Shown here: piece after piece, positions 20,299 through 29,118 of the stretch
Layout of the letters: each line of letters begins with the position of its first letter
Position numbering within the stretch: the stretch's first letter is position 1
Assembly (NCBI GenBank): GCA_959596495.1
Contig: CAUFXK010000005.1
Coordinates: 1 to 51,334 of the forward strand
From: an uncultured Collinsella sp.
Lineage (GTDB): Bacteria > Actinomycetota > Coriobacteriia > Coriobacteriales > Coriobacteriaceae
Direction of reading: 5' to 3'
DNA: 51,334 bases
Notes under the pieces: model-generated
What the model was told of the DNA's origin: nothing
Database searches by the model: none
Seen by the model: only the letters and a program-made list of their open reading frames with translations
Program-made: the position numbers and the translations under genes

Positions 20299-22140
20299 TT
20301 AGCCCTCCTTGGTCGCAGAGATAGTGTCGGATACTTCGGCCGGCCCGCCAAAGGCGCGAACAGCCGCGGCTCCGCCGGCAAGCGGCGTCGCCATGGGAAT
20401 TTTCGCACGTCGTGCTGACACGACGGGAAGCTCAAAGGCAAACCCCATCGCCAGCAAAAACCACGTGAGCGCGTATGTTGCAATTAAGGCGGCGACAAGG
20501 CCGCTCGCTACGGCGCGCTGGGAAAACACGGTGCATGCAACCGCGATGAGCACCGGAACCTCGCAGGCAGAAAGTGCCAGCACGCCATGCAGGAACCCCG
20601 CGCGGCGATTGCGCGCCAAGGCTCCGACGGCAATGCCCGCCACGCTCGGCAGCGCCAACGCCAGCACGGCGACGATGCCCGGCAGTGTGCCGGACCACGA
20701 AATGTGCCCCACGGCAACCGTCATACGAGCACCCGACGCCAGCAGCGCCGCCGACACCACCACAACGGCCCATACGAGGCCGCAGACAGCCGCAGCGCCA
20801 ATCATCGCAGCGCGACGGACCGCGCGACCGGACGCGTCCATGGGACAGGGCATGAGCGGCTCGGCGCGAAGCGAGCGGGCGACATTTTGCGCATAGTGGT
20901 CGCAAAATGCCGAGAGCGCCGCCTCCACCGCAGCCGGCTCGGGACGATCTTTTTGATGGCTGGACAGACAGGCCATCACCACGTCGAACAGCTGGGCATC
21001 GACAAACGCCAACGCATCGCGTAGCTCCTCGGAATCCGGCTCAAGCCCCAGCTGCTGGGCCTGCTCGGCCGCGGCGAGCGCCACATCGGGCTCACGACGA
21101 AGCAGCTGAGTCAAATCGCAACCGGGTGCATGGGCACCAATGGGATAGTCGGGCAGCGTGTCCATCTTGAGACGGTAGGGGCTGGCGATGTCGCGCGTCT
21201 TTTTGCGCGAACCCGAGGTGCCCGAAGCGCTCGGCGCGGCTTCGTATGGCGCGACGCCGGCAATGAGCTCGTAAACCGTGCTTGCCGTGGCATAGACGTC
21301 GATCGCCGGCGACATACGCAAAGCGCGCAGGTCGGGAATATCGTCGGTGAGCATCTCGGGCGGGGCGTAGGCAACCGTCGCGCGACGCAGCGTGGCATAG
21401 CGCTCCGTAAACGACGCCTTGCCGCCGGTACCGGCCACGGCCGACGCAGGCTCAAGCGCCAGCGACGAGCCAAAATCGATCAGGCACAGGTCAAAGGTGC
21501 CCTCGGCAAGCTGCCGGTCAAGCGGTAGACGCGCCGTACGCACCATAATATTAGCGGGCGAGATATCGCGATGGACAAAGCCCTCCCCCACCAGGCTCAT
21601 GCGGCAGAGCAGGTCGAACAGGTCACGCCCCAAGCGCGCCGCCACAAGCGGCGATAGGCGGCCGGCATCGTCCACGGCAAGTCGCGAACGCAAGCGGGCA
21701 AGCGTCTCGCCCTCGACCCATTCCATGACAATTACAGGCACACCGTCAACCTCGCCCCAGCCATAGAGGCGGGGAAAACCCTTAAGGCCCGAAAGGGCGC
21801 GATGGCATTCATATTCCTCGCGAAACGCCGCTTTGAACTTGGCGACCAGCGCCTCATGAGCGGCGGCATCGTCAAACTCATCGCGCGTCGGCAAGATGAG
21901 CTGTTTGAGTGCCACGGCCTCGCCTTGGGCGTTGATGGCACGCGTCACGCGGCCGATACCGCCACGGCGCATGGTGGCATCGTCGGCAAACAGTATCGTA
22001 AAACGACGCAGGTAGGCAGGCAGTTCGTCCTGACCGAGCGCAATGGCCGGCTCAAACCCGTCGACACGCGCCAGGCGCAGGCCGACCATGGGATCGCGAC
22101 CGAGCGATTGTGGTGTGGTGGATGCAAGATCGGTCATCAT
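20299..22140 (-). CDS. Membrane Ser/Thr protein kinase
   Basis: A 613-residue protein with a kinase domain (about 50-400) and a hydrophobic C-terminal half of about four to five membrane helices (about 440-590). Catalytic features are RRGGIGRV as glycine loop, K79 (VALKQL), HRDISPANIMV (D192), DFGSS (222-226) and YAPPEM. There is a short insert between the APE-like motif and the later lobe (a Ser/Gly/Lys-rich stretch near 320). There is no PASTA or other outside domain, so any sensing would be in the membrane or through the partner at 22137-23042. Its start overlaps that gene's stop as ATGA. Neighbour FHA protein is the likely partner. Confidence 0.88.
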   Translation of the reverse strand: MMTDLASTTPQSLGRDPMVGLRLARVDGFEPAIALGQDELPAYLRRFTILFADDATMRRGGIGRVTRAINAQGEAVALKQLILPTRDEFDDAAAHEALVAKFKAAFREEYECHRALSGLKGFPRLYGWGEVDGVPVIVMEWVEGETLARLRSRLAVDDAGRLSPLVAARLGRDLFDLLCRMSLVGEGFVHRDISPANIMVRTARLPLDRQLAEGTFDLCLIDFGSSLALEPASAVAGTGGKASFTERYATLRRATVAYAPPEMLTDDIPDLRALRMSPAIDVYATASTVYELIAGVAPYEAAPSASGTSGSRKKTRDIASPYRLKMDTLPDYPIGAHAPGCDLTQLLRREPDVALAAAEQAQQLGLEPDSEELRDALAFVDAQLFDVVMACLSSHQKDRPEPAAVEAALSAFCDHYAQNVARSLRAEPLMPCPMDASGRAVRRAAMIGAAAVCGLVWAVVVVSAALLASGARMTVAVGHISWSGTLPGIVAVLALALPSVAGIAVGALARNRRAGFLHGVLALSACEVPVLIAVACTVFSQRAVASGLVAALIATYALTWFLLAMGFAFELPVVSARRAKIPMATPLAGGAAAVRAFGGPAEVSDTISATKEG

Positions 22141-23042
22141 AGGGCAAGCGCCGCCACGTTATTCTTGAAGTTACCGAGTGCGACGTCATCATCGCCGTAA
22201 TGGCCGACCCATTGACATAGGTTGGTGTAACAGCCCCACAGATTGGCATACTGCTGATACCACTTTGACCGGGGCGAGAATGTCTGACGACCGAACTCGG
22301 CTCGAATGACAAACATCTCCCCGACCAGGCTGTCGCACGGCCTGGGATCTCCCGTAGAGTTATAGGTCGAAACCACGTCATTGGCGCGAGAAACATAGCC
22401 GTCGAGCATGTTGTACTTGGTCACAAGCCAACTGTGAATGCTCTCTTCCTCAGCAGCGGAAAGGCCACCGGAGTTTGCATCGCTGTCAGTGTTGCCGCCC
22501 GTCGAACCGCCATTTCCAGACCCTCCGGCAGAGGAGCCCGACCCAGAACCGCCGCCCGAACTCGACGAATCCGAGCCGGAGCCAGAAGTATCCGAGCTAC
22601 CGGGCTTTCCGGACTGCTGGGCGTCCTGCTCCTTCTGCTGCTCGACCTTATTCACCGTTGCCGCCACGCTATTGTTGGACAACCGATCGATGATCTTGGT
22701 GTTGGTGAGCACGATGGTTTTGCCATTGGCAAGCGTGACTTCGTTGTCCGGGGCCTCGGCGCCGTCCGCGTCGCCGGTGCCAAACACAATATGCGCGACC
22801 ACACTTGCCCAAGCATATCCAGTCGTGGTCCCCAGGTCACTTTTGACCTCATGCCCCACGCGCGGTTCGCGTGCGGCATGTGCCTGCATCATGGACGGCA
22901 CGGTCATGCCATAGGCAGAAACGCCAGCTATGACCAGCACCAGCGAGCAAGACAGCAGTGCGTACGCCCGCGGCGCCAAGCCCAGTCGGCGTCGCATGCG
23001 CACCGCGGCGCCGCGCTTTGTCTGAGTGCCACCGGGCCGCAT
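22137..23042 (-). CDS. Single-pass membrane protein with Ser/Gly linker and outside domain, unknown function
   Basis: A 301-residue protein I do not recognise. From the N-terminus it has a basic stretch, one membrane helix (about 27-46), a region containing LANGKTIVLTNTKIID, a long Ser/Gly-rich linker (about 145-190) and a C-terminal domain of about 100 residues with three cysteines (in PCDSLVG, LWGCYTN and LCQW). I moved the start to the ATG at 23042 because GGAGGAG lies 4 bases upstream and a terminator-like hairpin covers the codons further upstream. It is the first gene of the kinase/FHA unit and may be the outside sensor or adaptor of the kinase. Confidence 0.65.
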   Translation of the reverse strand: MRPGGTQTKRGAAVRMRRRLGLAPRAYALLSCSLVLVIAGVSAYGMTVPSMMQAHAAREPRVGHEVKSDLGTTTGYAWASVVAHIVFGTGDADGAEAPDNEVTLANGKTIVLTNTKIIDRLSNNSVAATVNKVEQQKEQDAQQSGKPGSSDTSGSGSDSSSSGGGSGSGSSAGGSGNGGSTGGNTDSDANSGGLSAAEEESIHSWLVTKYNMLDGYVSRANDVVSTYNSTGDPRPCDSLVGEMFVIRAEFGRQTFSPRSKWYQQYANLWGCYTNLCQWVGHYGDDDVALGNFKNNVAALAL

Positions 23043-23056
23043 GCGTTCTCCTCCAA

Positions 23057-23082
23057 CAAAAACACGCCGCTCGGGAGCGGCG
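23057..23082 (-). terminator. Terminator-like hairpin directly before a ribosome site
   Basis: CGCCGC TCCCGA GCGGCG followed by TGTTTTTG on the minus strand, and the GGAGGAG ribosome site of the next gene begins two to three bases later. It can end recR transcription, but any transcript of the kinase cassette that begins further upstream must also pass it, so it may act as an attenuator. Confidence 0.7.
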
Positions 23083-23221
23083 CATTCATTCGAATCCATA
23101 TTTGAGTGTATCAGCGAACCCAAAAGGTTGCGCAACGAATGGGCAAATTAAGGATGCGAGTGGAAGCATCCATGCGATAAGCGGATACAAAGCATCTTTG
23201 TTGCACAACAAACTTACAGTC

Positions 23222-23251
23222 GCACGGGGAAATTATGGCTACCCCGTGCGT
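23222..23251 (-). terminator. Hairpin after recR
   Basis: CGCACGGGG and CCCCGTGCG pair perfectly around a 12-base loop. No T-run follows on the minus strand. It lies 37 bases after the recR stop. Confidence 0.45.
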
Positions 23252-23287
23252 CGCGATGAAGACATACGGCAGGAGCAGGCTCGCCAC

Positions 23288-23884
23288 CTAAATCGTGCGA
23301 CGGGCCTCGATGGCGCGCCCAAGCGTAAGCTCGTCGGCATACTCCAGGTCGCCGCCCACGGGAAGGCCGCTCGCCAGACGCGATACCTCAACGCCCAGCG
23401 GCTTGATAGTGCGGGCCAGGTAGCTCGCCGTGGTCTCGCCCTCGATATTGGGGTTGGTGGCGATGATGACCTCGTGGATGTCCTCGTGGCCCAAGCGTGC
23501 CAGCAGCTCACGAATGTGCAACTGCTCGGGACCAATCTTGTCCATGGGACTGATCACGCCGCCCAATACGTGGTAGAGACCGTGGTAGCTGCCCGTGCGC
23601 TCAATCGCCTGGACATCGCGCGGCTCGCCCACCACGCAAATGCGAGTGGTATCGCGCATCGAATCCTGGCAGATGGAGCACTCGTCGGCCGTGGCGTAGT
23701 TAAAGCAGCGGCTGCAAAAGTGAACCTCCTGCTTAACCTCCAGGATAGCCTCGGCCAGGCGGCGCGCCTCCTCGGCATCGGCCTCGAGCAGGTAATAGGC
23801 GATGCGCTGGGCCGACTTGGGACCAATGCCCGGCAGGCGGCCCAGCTCATCGAGCAGTTTTTGCAGACTGTGATTCGCACTCAT
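23288..23884 (-). CDS. recR: Recombination mediator RecR
   Basis: A 198-residue protein of RecFOR recombinational repair that helps load RecA on gapped DNA. It shows the N-terminal helix-hairpin-helix (LPGIGPKSAQRIAYYLL), the four-cysteine zinc site (C57, C60, C69, C72) and the Toprim domain starting at RICVVGEPRD (about 81) through to the C-terminal Walker-like region. Length is typical. It begins 13 bases after the ybaB stop; the ribosome site is weak, so translation probably depends on ybaB. Confidence 0.97.
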   Translation of the reverse strand: MSANHSLQKLLDELGRLPGIGPKSAQRIAYYLLEADAEEARRLAEAILEVKQEVHFCSRCFNYATADECSICQDSMRDTTRICVVGEPRDVQAIERTGSYHGLYHVLGGVISPMDKIGPEQLHIRELLARLGHEDIHEVIIATNPNIEGETTASYLARTIKPLGVEVSRLASGLPVGGDLEYADELTLGRAIEARRTI

Positions 23885-23897
23885 ATATATGCGTGTC

Positions 23898-24218
23898 TTA
23901 GAACGGCATGCCCGGGATGTTGAGGCCGCCGGTGATGGCGCCCATCTGCTTATTGGCGAGCTCGTTGACGCCGCGAACGGCCTCGTTGACGGCAGCCATG
24001 ATCATGTCCTGCAGCATATCGACGTCCTCGGGATCGAGCGCATCGGGATCAATAGTGAGGTTGACGAGCTCCATCTCGCCGTTAACGGTCACCTTGACCA
24101 TGCCGCCGCCGGCAGAAGCGTCGACGGTCTGGGACTTGAGGTTCTCCTGCGCGGCGGCAAGCTGCTCCTGCATCTTGCGGGCCTGCTTCATCATCTGCTG
24201 CATGTTCATACCGGCCAT
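23898..24218 (-). CDS. ybaB: YbaB/EbfC nucleoid-associated protein
   Basis: A 106-residue DNA-binding protein of the YbaB/EbfC family, a small dimer that coats DNA. MNMQQMMKQARKMQEQL is the usual amphipathic helix and NPDALDPEDVDMLQDMI-like text (here TIDPDALDPEDVDMLQ) is the conserved core. AAAGGAG precedes the ATG. It is followed by recR, the usual order. Confidence 0.95.
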   Translation of the reverse strand: MAGMNMQQMMKQARKMQEQLAAAQENLKSQTVDASAGGGMVKVTVNGEMELVNLTIDPDALDPEDVDMLQDMIMAAVNEAVRGVNELANKQMGAITGGLNIPGMPF

Positions 24219-24559
24219 GATGGCTCCTTTGCGTGCGGCCGCGCAACGAGCTGCAAGGGCAGTCGGGACGCGGCGGGTCTTTCAAACTCAAAAATCGTAC
24301 CACGGCGCGAGGCAAGCGAGCGGGGCGGTCGTGCTACCTCAGTCGATATACATGCCCTGGAGTGCAAGCCGCGCCCAAAGATTATGCAAAGTTGAATAAT
24401 TCGCATCTGCATAAATGTCTCAAATTAAATCTAGCAGGGCCGGAACCCGGCATTTTCTGCATCCAGCTAGATAGCAAAATGCTAAACCGCCGCTCGAGGT
24501 GGCGCTCATGACGGCATGGTAAAATTTGATTGTCAAAGATCGCAATTTGGAGGTGCCCC
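24219..24559. other. Divergent intergenic region between ybaB and a small plus-strand gene
   Basis: Contains an AT-rich core with an ATCTAGC/GCTAGAT inverted repeat (about 24428-24472) enclosing GCCGG/CCGGC. A TAAAAT near 24516 may serve the plus-strand gene. No RNA gene (in particular no 4.5S/SRP RNA) is recognisable here. Confidence 0.35.
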
Positions 24560-25033
24560 ATGAATGCCCCCGACGCGCTCCAAAACATCCGCTCAAAACA
24601 CCCCGTTGCATATGTGGTTCTCTATCTCTTTGTCGGCTGGGCATTGCTGGTTGTCATCACCCATGCCATAGCCTTTGGAGCAGAACTGCTGATAGCCAGC
24701 TCGGACCAGCCCGTCGTCAAATGGGAAGCGGCCGATGAGTGCACCGACGGAACCCGAACCATTTACTACAACAGCCCGTCCCTCTACCAAGAGTTCAAGG
24801 TCAAGATAAAGGACTCCAAGATTGTCGATGCCGAACTGGGCTCTTTATTTACAATCGGAGCAACCGTCAACGCCGAGCAAGTCGAGTACACGGACAGCCA
24901 TGCGACATATCGTATCGACCTCAGCATCCTAGGCCGACCGTCACGTGCCTGTCTGCTCGAATGCGATATACGCGGCACCACACTACACATGTCCGAAATA
25001 CAGATGCGCCCGGACAAAGAGATCTCTTCTTGA
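24560..25033 (+). CDS. Small single-pass membrane protein, unknown function
   Basis: A 157-residue protein that I do not recognise. It has one membrane helix (about 20-45) and an outside part of about 110 residues without obvious catalytic motifs; two cysteines (LLECDI, ADECTD) could pair. GGAGGTGCCCC precedes the ATG at 24560. It lies convergent to dnaX (its stop is 21 bases from the dnaX stop) and divergent from ybaB, breaking the usual dnaX-ybaB-recR order, so it is probably an insertion in this lineage. Confidence 0.6.
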   Translation: MNAPDALQNIRSKHPVAYVVLYLFVGWALLVVITHAIAFGAELLIASSDQPVVKWEAADECTDGTRTIYYNSPSLYQEFKVKIKDSKIVDAELGSLFTIGATVNAEQVEYTDSHATYRIDLSILGRPSRACLLECDIRGTTLHMSEIQMRPDKEISS

Positions 25034-25054
25034 GCAGCGTACCCGCCCGCACGG

Positions 25055-27538
25055 TTACTCCACCGGTTTGAAGATGGTGGCCTGGCCAAAGACGCTGCGG
25101 ATGAGGGCTTTGGCCTCGTCCTCGGTCTGCGGGATGCTCGGGGCTGCGCCCTGGTGGCCGAAGGGACTGCCGGCGCCGGGGTTGGACTCCCAAGGGGCAG
25201 CGGGGGCGTCATCGCTTGCGGGAGCGGACGTCGCAGCTGCGGGAGCCGCGGCTGAGGCGGCAGGGCTGGGCGCAGGCACCGCGGCAGGCACGTCGAACGG
25301 AGGAAGATCCTCCCCGCCCGCATCGCCGGCAAAGCCACCGACCATGGCGTCGTCGTAGGGCACCTGCTCGGATTCCCAAGGCGCAGCCTGCGCAGACGGC
25401 TGAGCCTTGGGAGCGGACGCGCGCTTGGGCGCTCGGGGCGCGGGCTCGGTCGGGAGCTTGCCCGTGGCAGGAGCACCGGCAGGGTTGTCGGAGCGCAGCC
25501 AGGGGGCCTTAGCCAGGTCGGATGACTTGGGTGCGGGTGTGGCAGCGGGCTTGGGCGCGGGGGTCGGAGCAGCCGGTTTGGGCGCAGCAGGTTCAGGCGC
25601 CGACGGAGTCGGTGCCGCTACCGGTGCCGCTTTTGGCTGCGTCGCGCTGGCGCTCGAGGATGCAGGGACCGCCGAGGACACGGGTTGCGGGTCCGCAGAT
25701 GCCGCAGCCCGTGCAGATGGAGAATGCTCCTCATGTTGAGGAGCCGGCGTGCCACCCCCATCCAGGACATAGTCGACGGTGCGACGACCGAAGACTGCAC
25801 TGACTGTCGGCAAAAACACCGCCTGTGTATCAGCACGCCCGAGCATCTTGATAGCAAATGCCGTAGGGAACGAGACCGTGAGCTTAGAACCATCGTCTGC
25901 CGTAGCGCGGGCGTTCAACAGGAGAGCCGCATAAGAAGGTTGTTGGGCCTTGACGCGCTCGACGACCTCGGCCCATTTGCGCTGGAGCTCGCCGGCATCC
26001 TCGACCGCGGGGGTCTCGGCGGCGCCGGCGGCAGCAACCTGGGCGGCGCTGTTGGGCTTGAACACCGGCACGGTCGATGCCGCAGGCGCGGGAGCCGCAA
26101 CGGGTTGAGGTGCAGGCGTTACAGGTTTGGGCGCCGACGCAGGAACCGCGGACTTGGGCGCAGACTGGGCCGCCGGAACAGCAGTGCCGCGGTCCCAAGG
26201 CATGCCACCCTGATGCGCGGACGTAGCAGCGGGGGCGGCAGTCGCCGCGGGAGTAGCGGCTCGGGCACCCGAAATCAGCGTCGGCTGCTGGGCAGCAGCG
26301 GGTGCGGATGCAGCAGGCGCACTCGTTTGAGCAGCAGCCACACCCGCCGGCACCGCGGCGTTGGCGACCATGGCCTCCAAGCGTGCCACGCGCTCGGCCA
26401 GGGCCTCAATGGTCAGATCGGCCTCGGGACGTGCCAGGCGCGTGCAGGCGATCTCGAGCACCAGGCGCACGTCGCTCGCGCCCCTCATCTCCAGCGCGGC
26501 ATCGTCAAGCACCGTCAGCACGCGGGCCAGGCGGTCGGCCGGATGCTCGCCAAAGGCAGCGGCCTCGGCAGCAAGCGCCTCGGCCTGCTCGATCCCGCCC
26601 TCAAACAGCTCGGCACGGGCACCGGCAACGCAGGCCACATACACGTCGCGCACATGCGCCACCAGGTCGCGCGTCAGCTCAAGCAGGTCATTGCCCTCCT
26701 CGACCTGTGCGCGAATGAGCCCATAGAGCTCAGCAATATCACGCTCGGCGATGGCGCGCGCAAACTCGCCCAGAATCTGGTCCGAAACTTCGCCCAAAAG
26801 CGAGCGGGCATCGTCCGCGTGCACGGTACCGTTGCCGAAGACGCTCAGCTGCTCCAGCGTGGAGAGCGCGTCGCGCATGCCGCCCTTGGCATGACGCGCC
26901 ACGATAGCCAGCGCCTCGTCGTCGTAATCGAAGCCCTCCTGCTCGCACACGTAGGACAGGCGATGCTCAATATCCTCGTTGCCGATGCGATGAAAATCGA
27001 AGCGCTGGCAGCGCGAGAGGATGGTCTCCAAAATCTTTTGCGGGTCGGTGGTGCACAGCACAAAGATCACGTGCGCCGGCGGCTCCTCGAGCGTCTTGAG
27101 CAGCGCGTTGAACGCCGCCGTCGTGAGCATGTGAACCTCGTCGATGATATAGATCTTGTACTTGCCGCGCACCGGGGCAAAGTTGACGGAGTTGATGATC
27201 TCCTCGCGCACATTGTCCACGCCCGTGCGGCTTGCGGCATCGAGCTCGTAGACATCGGGGTGGTTGCCCTCGGCGATGAGCTCGCACTCCTCACAGGTGC
27301 CGTCGGGCATGCAGCCGCTTGCACCCTCGGCGCGCGCCGCCTCGGCGTTGCGACACAGTAGCGCCTTGGCCAGAATGCGCGCCATGGTGGTCTTGCCCGT
27401 GCCGCGCGGTCCGCAGAACAGGTACGCGTGGGACAGACGCCCCTCGGTGATGGCGTGCTCGAGCGTCGAGACGATATGCTGCTGGCCCACCACGGAGTCG
27501 AAGGTGAGCGGGCGATACTTTCGGTACAACGATTCCAT
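25055..27538 (-). CDS. dnaX: DNA polymerase III subunits gamma/tau
   Basis: An 827-residue clamp-loader ATPase. The AAA+ part (1-370) has Walker A GPRGTGKTT (43-51), zinc cysteines C62, C76, C82 and C85, and Walker B IYIIDEVHM (129-137). The middle (about 400-540) and the C-terminal third are very rich in Ala and Pro with little complexity, a much longer linker than in most bacteria; between them a folded tau-type region (about 540-620, RKWAEVVERVKAQQPSYAALLLNARA) remains. I used the ATG at 27538 (MESLYRKYRP); GGGGGAG lies 6 bases upstream. I do not see an obvious slippery A-run for frameshifting. Confidence 0.95.
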   Translation of the reverse strand: MESLYRKYRPLTFDSVVGQQHIVSTLEHAITEGRLSHAYLFCGPRGTGKTTMARILAKALLCRNAEAARAEGASGCMPDGTCEECELIAEGNHPDVYELDAASRTGVDNVREEIINSVNFAPVRGKYKIYIIDEVHMLTTAAFNALLKTLEEPPAHVIFVLCTTDPQKILETILSRCQRFDFHRIGNEDIEHRLSYVCEQEGFDYDDEALAIVARHAKGGMRDALSTLEQLSVFGNGTVHADDARSLLGEVSDQILGEFARAIAERDIAELYGLIRAQVEEGNDLLELTRDLVAHVRDVYVACVAGARAELFEGGIEQAEALAAEAAAFGEHPADRLARVLTVLDDAALEMRGASDVRLVLEIACTRLARPEADLTIEALAERVARLEAMVANAAVPAGVAAAQTSAPAASAPAAAQQPTLISGARAATPAATAAPAATSAHQGGMPWDRGTAVPAAQSAPKSAVPASAPKPVTPAPQPVAAPAPAASTVPVFKPNSAAQVAAAGAAETPAVEDAGELQRKWAEVVERVKAQQPSYAALLLNARATADDGSKLTVSFPTAFAIKMLGRADTQAVFLPTVSAVFGRRTVDYVLDGGGTPAPQHEEHSPSARAAASADPQPVSSAVPASSSASATQPKAAPVAAPTPSAPEPAAPKPAAPTPAPKPAATPAPKSSDLAKAPWLRSDNPAGAPATGKLPTEPAPRAPKRASAPKAQPSAQAAPWESEQVPYDDAMVGGFAGDAGGEDLPPFDVPAAVPAPSPAASAAAPAAATSAPASDDAPAAPWESNPGAGSPFGHQGAAPSIPQTEDEAKALIRSVFGQATIFKPVE

Positions 27539-27653
27539 GGGTGCTCCCCCGGGTATACTGAGTCTTGTTGCCGCGACGGCCATGCGGTCGCACGGCATAC
27601 TTCATTCATAATAACCCGTACGGCGAGCCCGCCGCGATAGGAGTCCAAAGAGC

Positions 27654-28379
27654 ATGGCAGACGCAGAGAGCAACCTCGTTCCCTCCGAAGCAGCCGACCA
27701 GGTCGAGGTCGCGCTCGAGAAGCAGGCCGCAGCCGACGACGGCATCCTGTACCTCAACGAGTACCAGTACGAAAACGACCTGGTCACCGACTTCGCCCGC
27801 CTGGTCGCCTCACCCAGGCGTCGCGGCTCGCTGTATGTCGCCGCGGCAATTGCCGCGCTGCTCGGCATTGGCATGCTGGTGGCCGGCGGCAACTGGATCA
27901 AGTTTGGCGTCGTCCTGATCGTATTCGGCGCCTTTTTGGCCTGGTGGAGCAAAAACCTGCACCACACCCTCGCCCGCGACTTTATCGATGCCGTCGAGGC
28001 CGACGAGTCCATGGGTGGCCGCTATCGCCGCGTCGCCGCCAACGAGGACGGCCTGATGGTTTGGGGCAAGAGCGGCAAGTCGCAGTTCTTCCCGTTTGAA
28101 AAGCTCGACCACGTGCTCGACGGCGAGCGCATCTTTGTAGCCATGTTCGCCGACCAGGGCGTGACGATCCCTAAGGACACCTTTGTCCGCGGCAATGCCG
28201 AGCAGTTTGGCACCTTCCTTAAGGCGCGCATTAACAAAAAGCTCCGCATCGAGACCAAGAAGAAGAAAATGAAGGCCGAGAAGGCTGCCGCCGAGGCCAA
28301 GCGGGGCGACAAGGCCGACAAGCCCCAGGATAACAAGGGCAAGCGGCGCAAGCAGAAGAAGAGCAAGAAGAAGCGCTAG
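27654..28379 (+). CDS. YcxB-like membrane protein
   Basis: A 241-residue protein with two membrane helices (about 58-76 and 80-97) followed by a cytosolic domain resembling YcxB-like proteins (ANEDGLMVWGKSGKSQFFPFEKL to PKDTF), and a C-terminal tail of about 40 residues that is almost all Lys, Arg and Ala. The basic tail could bind nucleic acid or the inner membrane surface. TAGGAG lies 11 bases before the ATG. It is divergent from dnaX. Function unknown. Confidence 0.7.
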   Translation: MADAESNLVPSEAADQVEVALEKQAAADDGILYLNEYQYENDLVTDFARLVASPRRRGSLYVAAAIAALLGIGMLVAGGNWIKFGVVLIVFGAFLAWWSKNLHHTLARDFIDAVEADESMGGRYRRVAANEDGLMVWGKSGKSQFFPFEKLDHVLDGERIFVAMFADQGVTIPKDTFVRGNAEQFGTFLKARINKKLRIETKKKKMKAEKAAAEAKRGDKADKPQDNKGKRRKQKKSKKKR

Positions 28380-28398
28380 GGCCGAGCGCCACTGCGAA

Positions 28399-28436
28399 GG
28401 GAATCTCATCCCGCTTCAGCGTAGGATGAGGCTCCC
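28399..28436. terminator. Hairpin between convergent genes
   Basis: CTCATCC/GGATGAG with outer GGGA/TCCC pairing around a 12-base loop, sited 20 bases after the YcxB-like stop and 18 bases from the stop of the opposite gene. No T-run; a possible two-way terminator. Confidence 0.45.
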
Positions 28437-28453
28437 CCAACAGGACCTTCGAG

Positions 28454-29113
28454 TTACTTCACTTCAAACCTTAAGAGCCTCCGCTCCGGCAGATCGGTCA
28501 TCTTCATCGTATAGGCTCCGGGAAACGCTTTCTCAAAACGGACGGTTTCATAATCTTCGAAATAGTCGTTGGTGTTTTGCATCATAAATGGGACGAGCAA
28601 CTCGTTTTCTGCCCCAACCTCCACGGCAAACGCAGCAGAGCCGCCAAGGACCGGCATGGCTTGCGTTATCAGATCGGTATTGACTACAAAATCATAGTTT
28701 GGCGCAGACTCCGGAACCAGATGCCAAACATACGCTTTGATTCCACCGTCGATATTATCCCTATTTCTGACACGCATCTTTACGGCGATAACGCACGTGA
28801 TGTCGGCATCCTTCAGTCTCGTTTTCGTATCCACGGTGCCATATTTTGAATAATCGTCATGCGCTCGTTTGAGATACTCGCGCGGCGTGAGTAGTTCTGC
28901 TCCATCTATGCAAAACGAATACCCATCAGTCACCACATCCTTCGATCCCAGAAACGCTCCATCCATCGAGAGCCATTCGCCCTCCGCGTAATATTTCTCA
29001 GGAATGACTGTCCGATTCCTGTTAACGACGCTCACCCTCATGCCCGCAAGGCCGGTAGCAGCACAGCAAAAAAGCGCGAGCGCCGATCTTCTCGTCCACA
29101 GGGTCTTCTTCAT
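28454..29113 (-). CDS. Exported protein encoded with an ABC transporter, unknown function
   Basis: A 219-residue protein with a basic N-terminus and a hydrophobic segment (about 9-26, LALFCCAATGLAG) acting as signal peptide or anchor; the cysteines there do not fit a standard lipobox. The rest is outside the membrane and has no motif I recognise. The ATG at 29113 has AAAGG 9 bases upstream and lies 5 bases after the ATPase stop; a GTG 9 bases earlier overlaps that stop but has a poor site. It is the last gene of the cassette with two permeases and a secreted protein, so it is a likely accessory or substrate-binding partner. Confidence 0.65.
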   Translation of the reverse strand: MKKTLWTRRSALALFCCAATGLAGMRVSVVNRNRTVIPEKYYAEGEWLSMDGAFLGSKDVVTDGYSFCIDGAELLTPREYLKRAHDDYSKYGTVDTKTRLKDADITCVIAVKMRVRNRDNIDGGIKAYVWHLVPESAPNYDFVVNTDLITQAMPVLGGSAAFAVEVGAENELLVPFMMQNTNDYFEDYETVRFEKAFPGAYTMKMTDLPERRLLRFEVK

Positions 29114-29118
29114 CGCGC

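Noticed and set aside
25685..27361. A 558-codon open frame opposite dnaX
   Set aside because: Antisense shadow with Arg/Gly-rich text; the minus strand encodes the AAA+ clamp loader.
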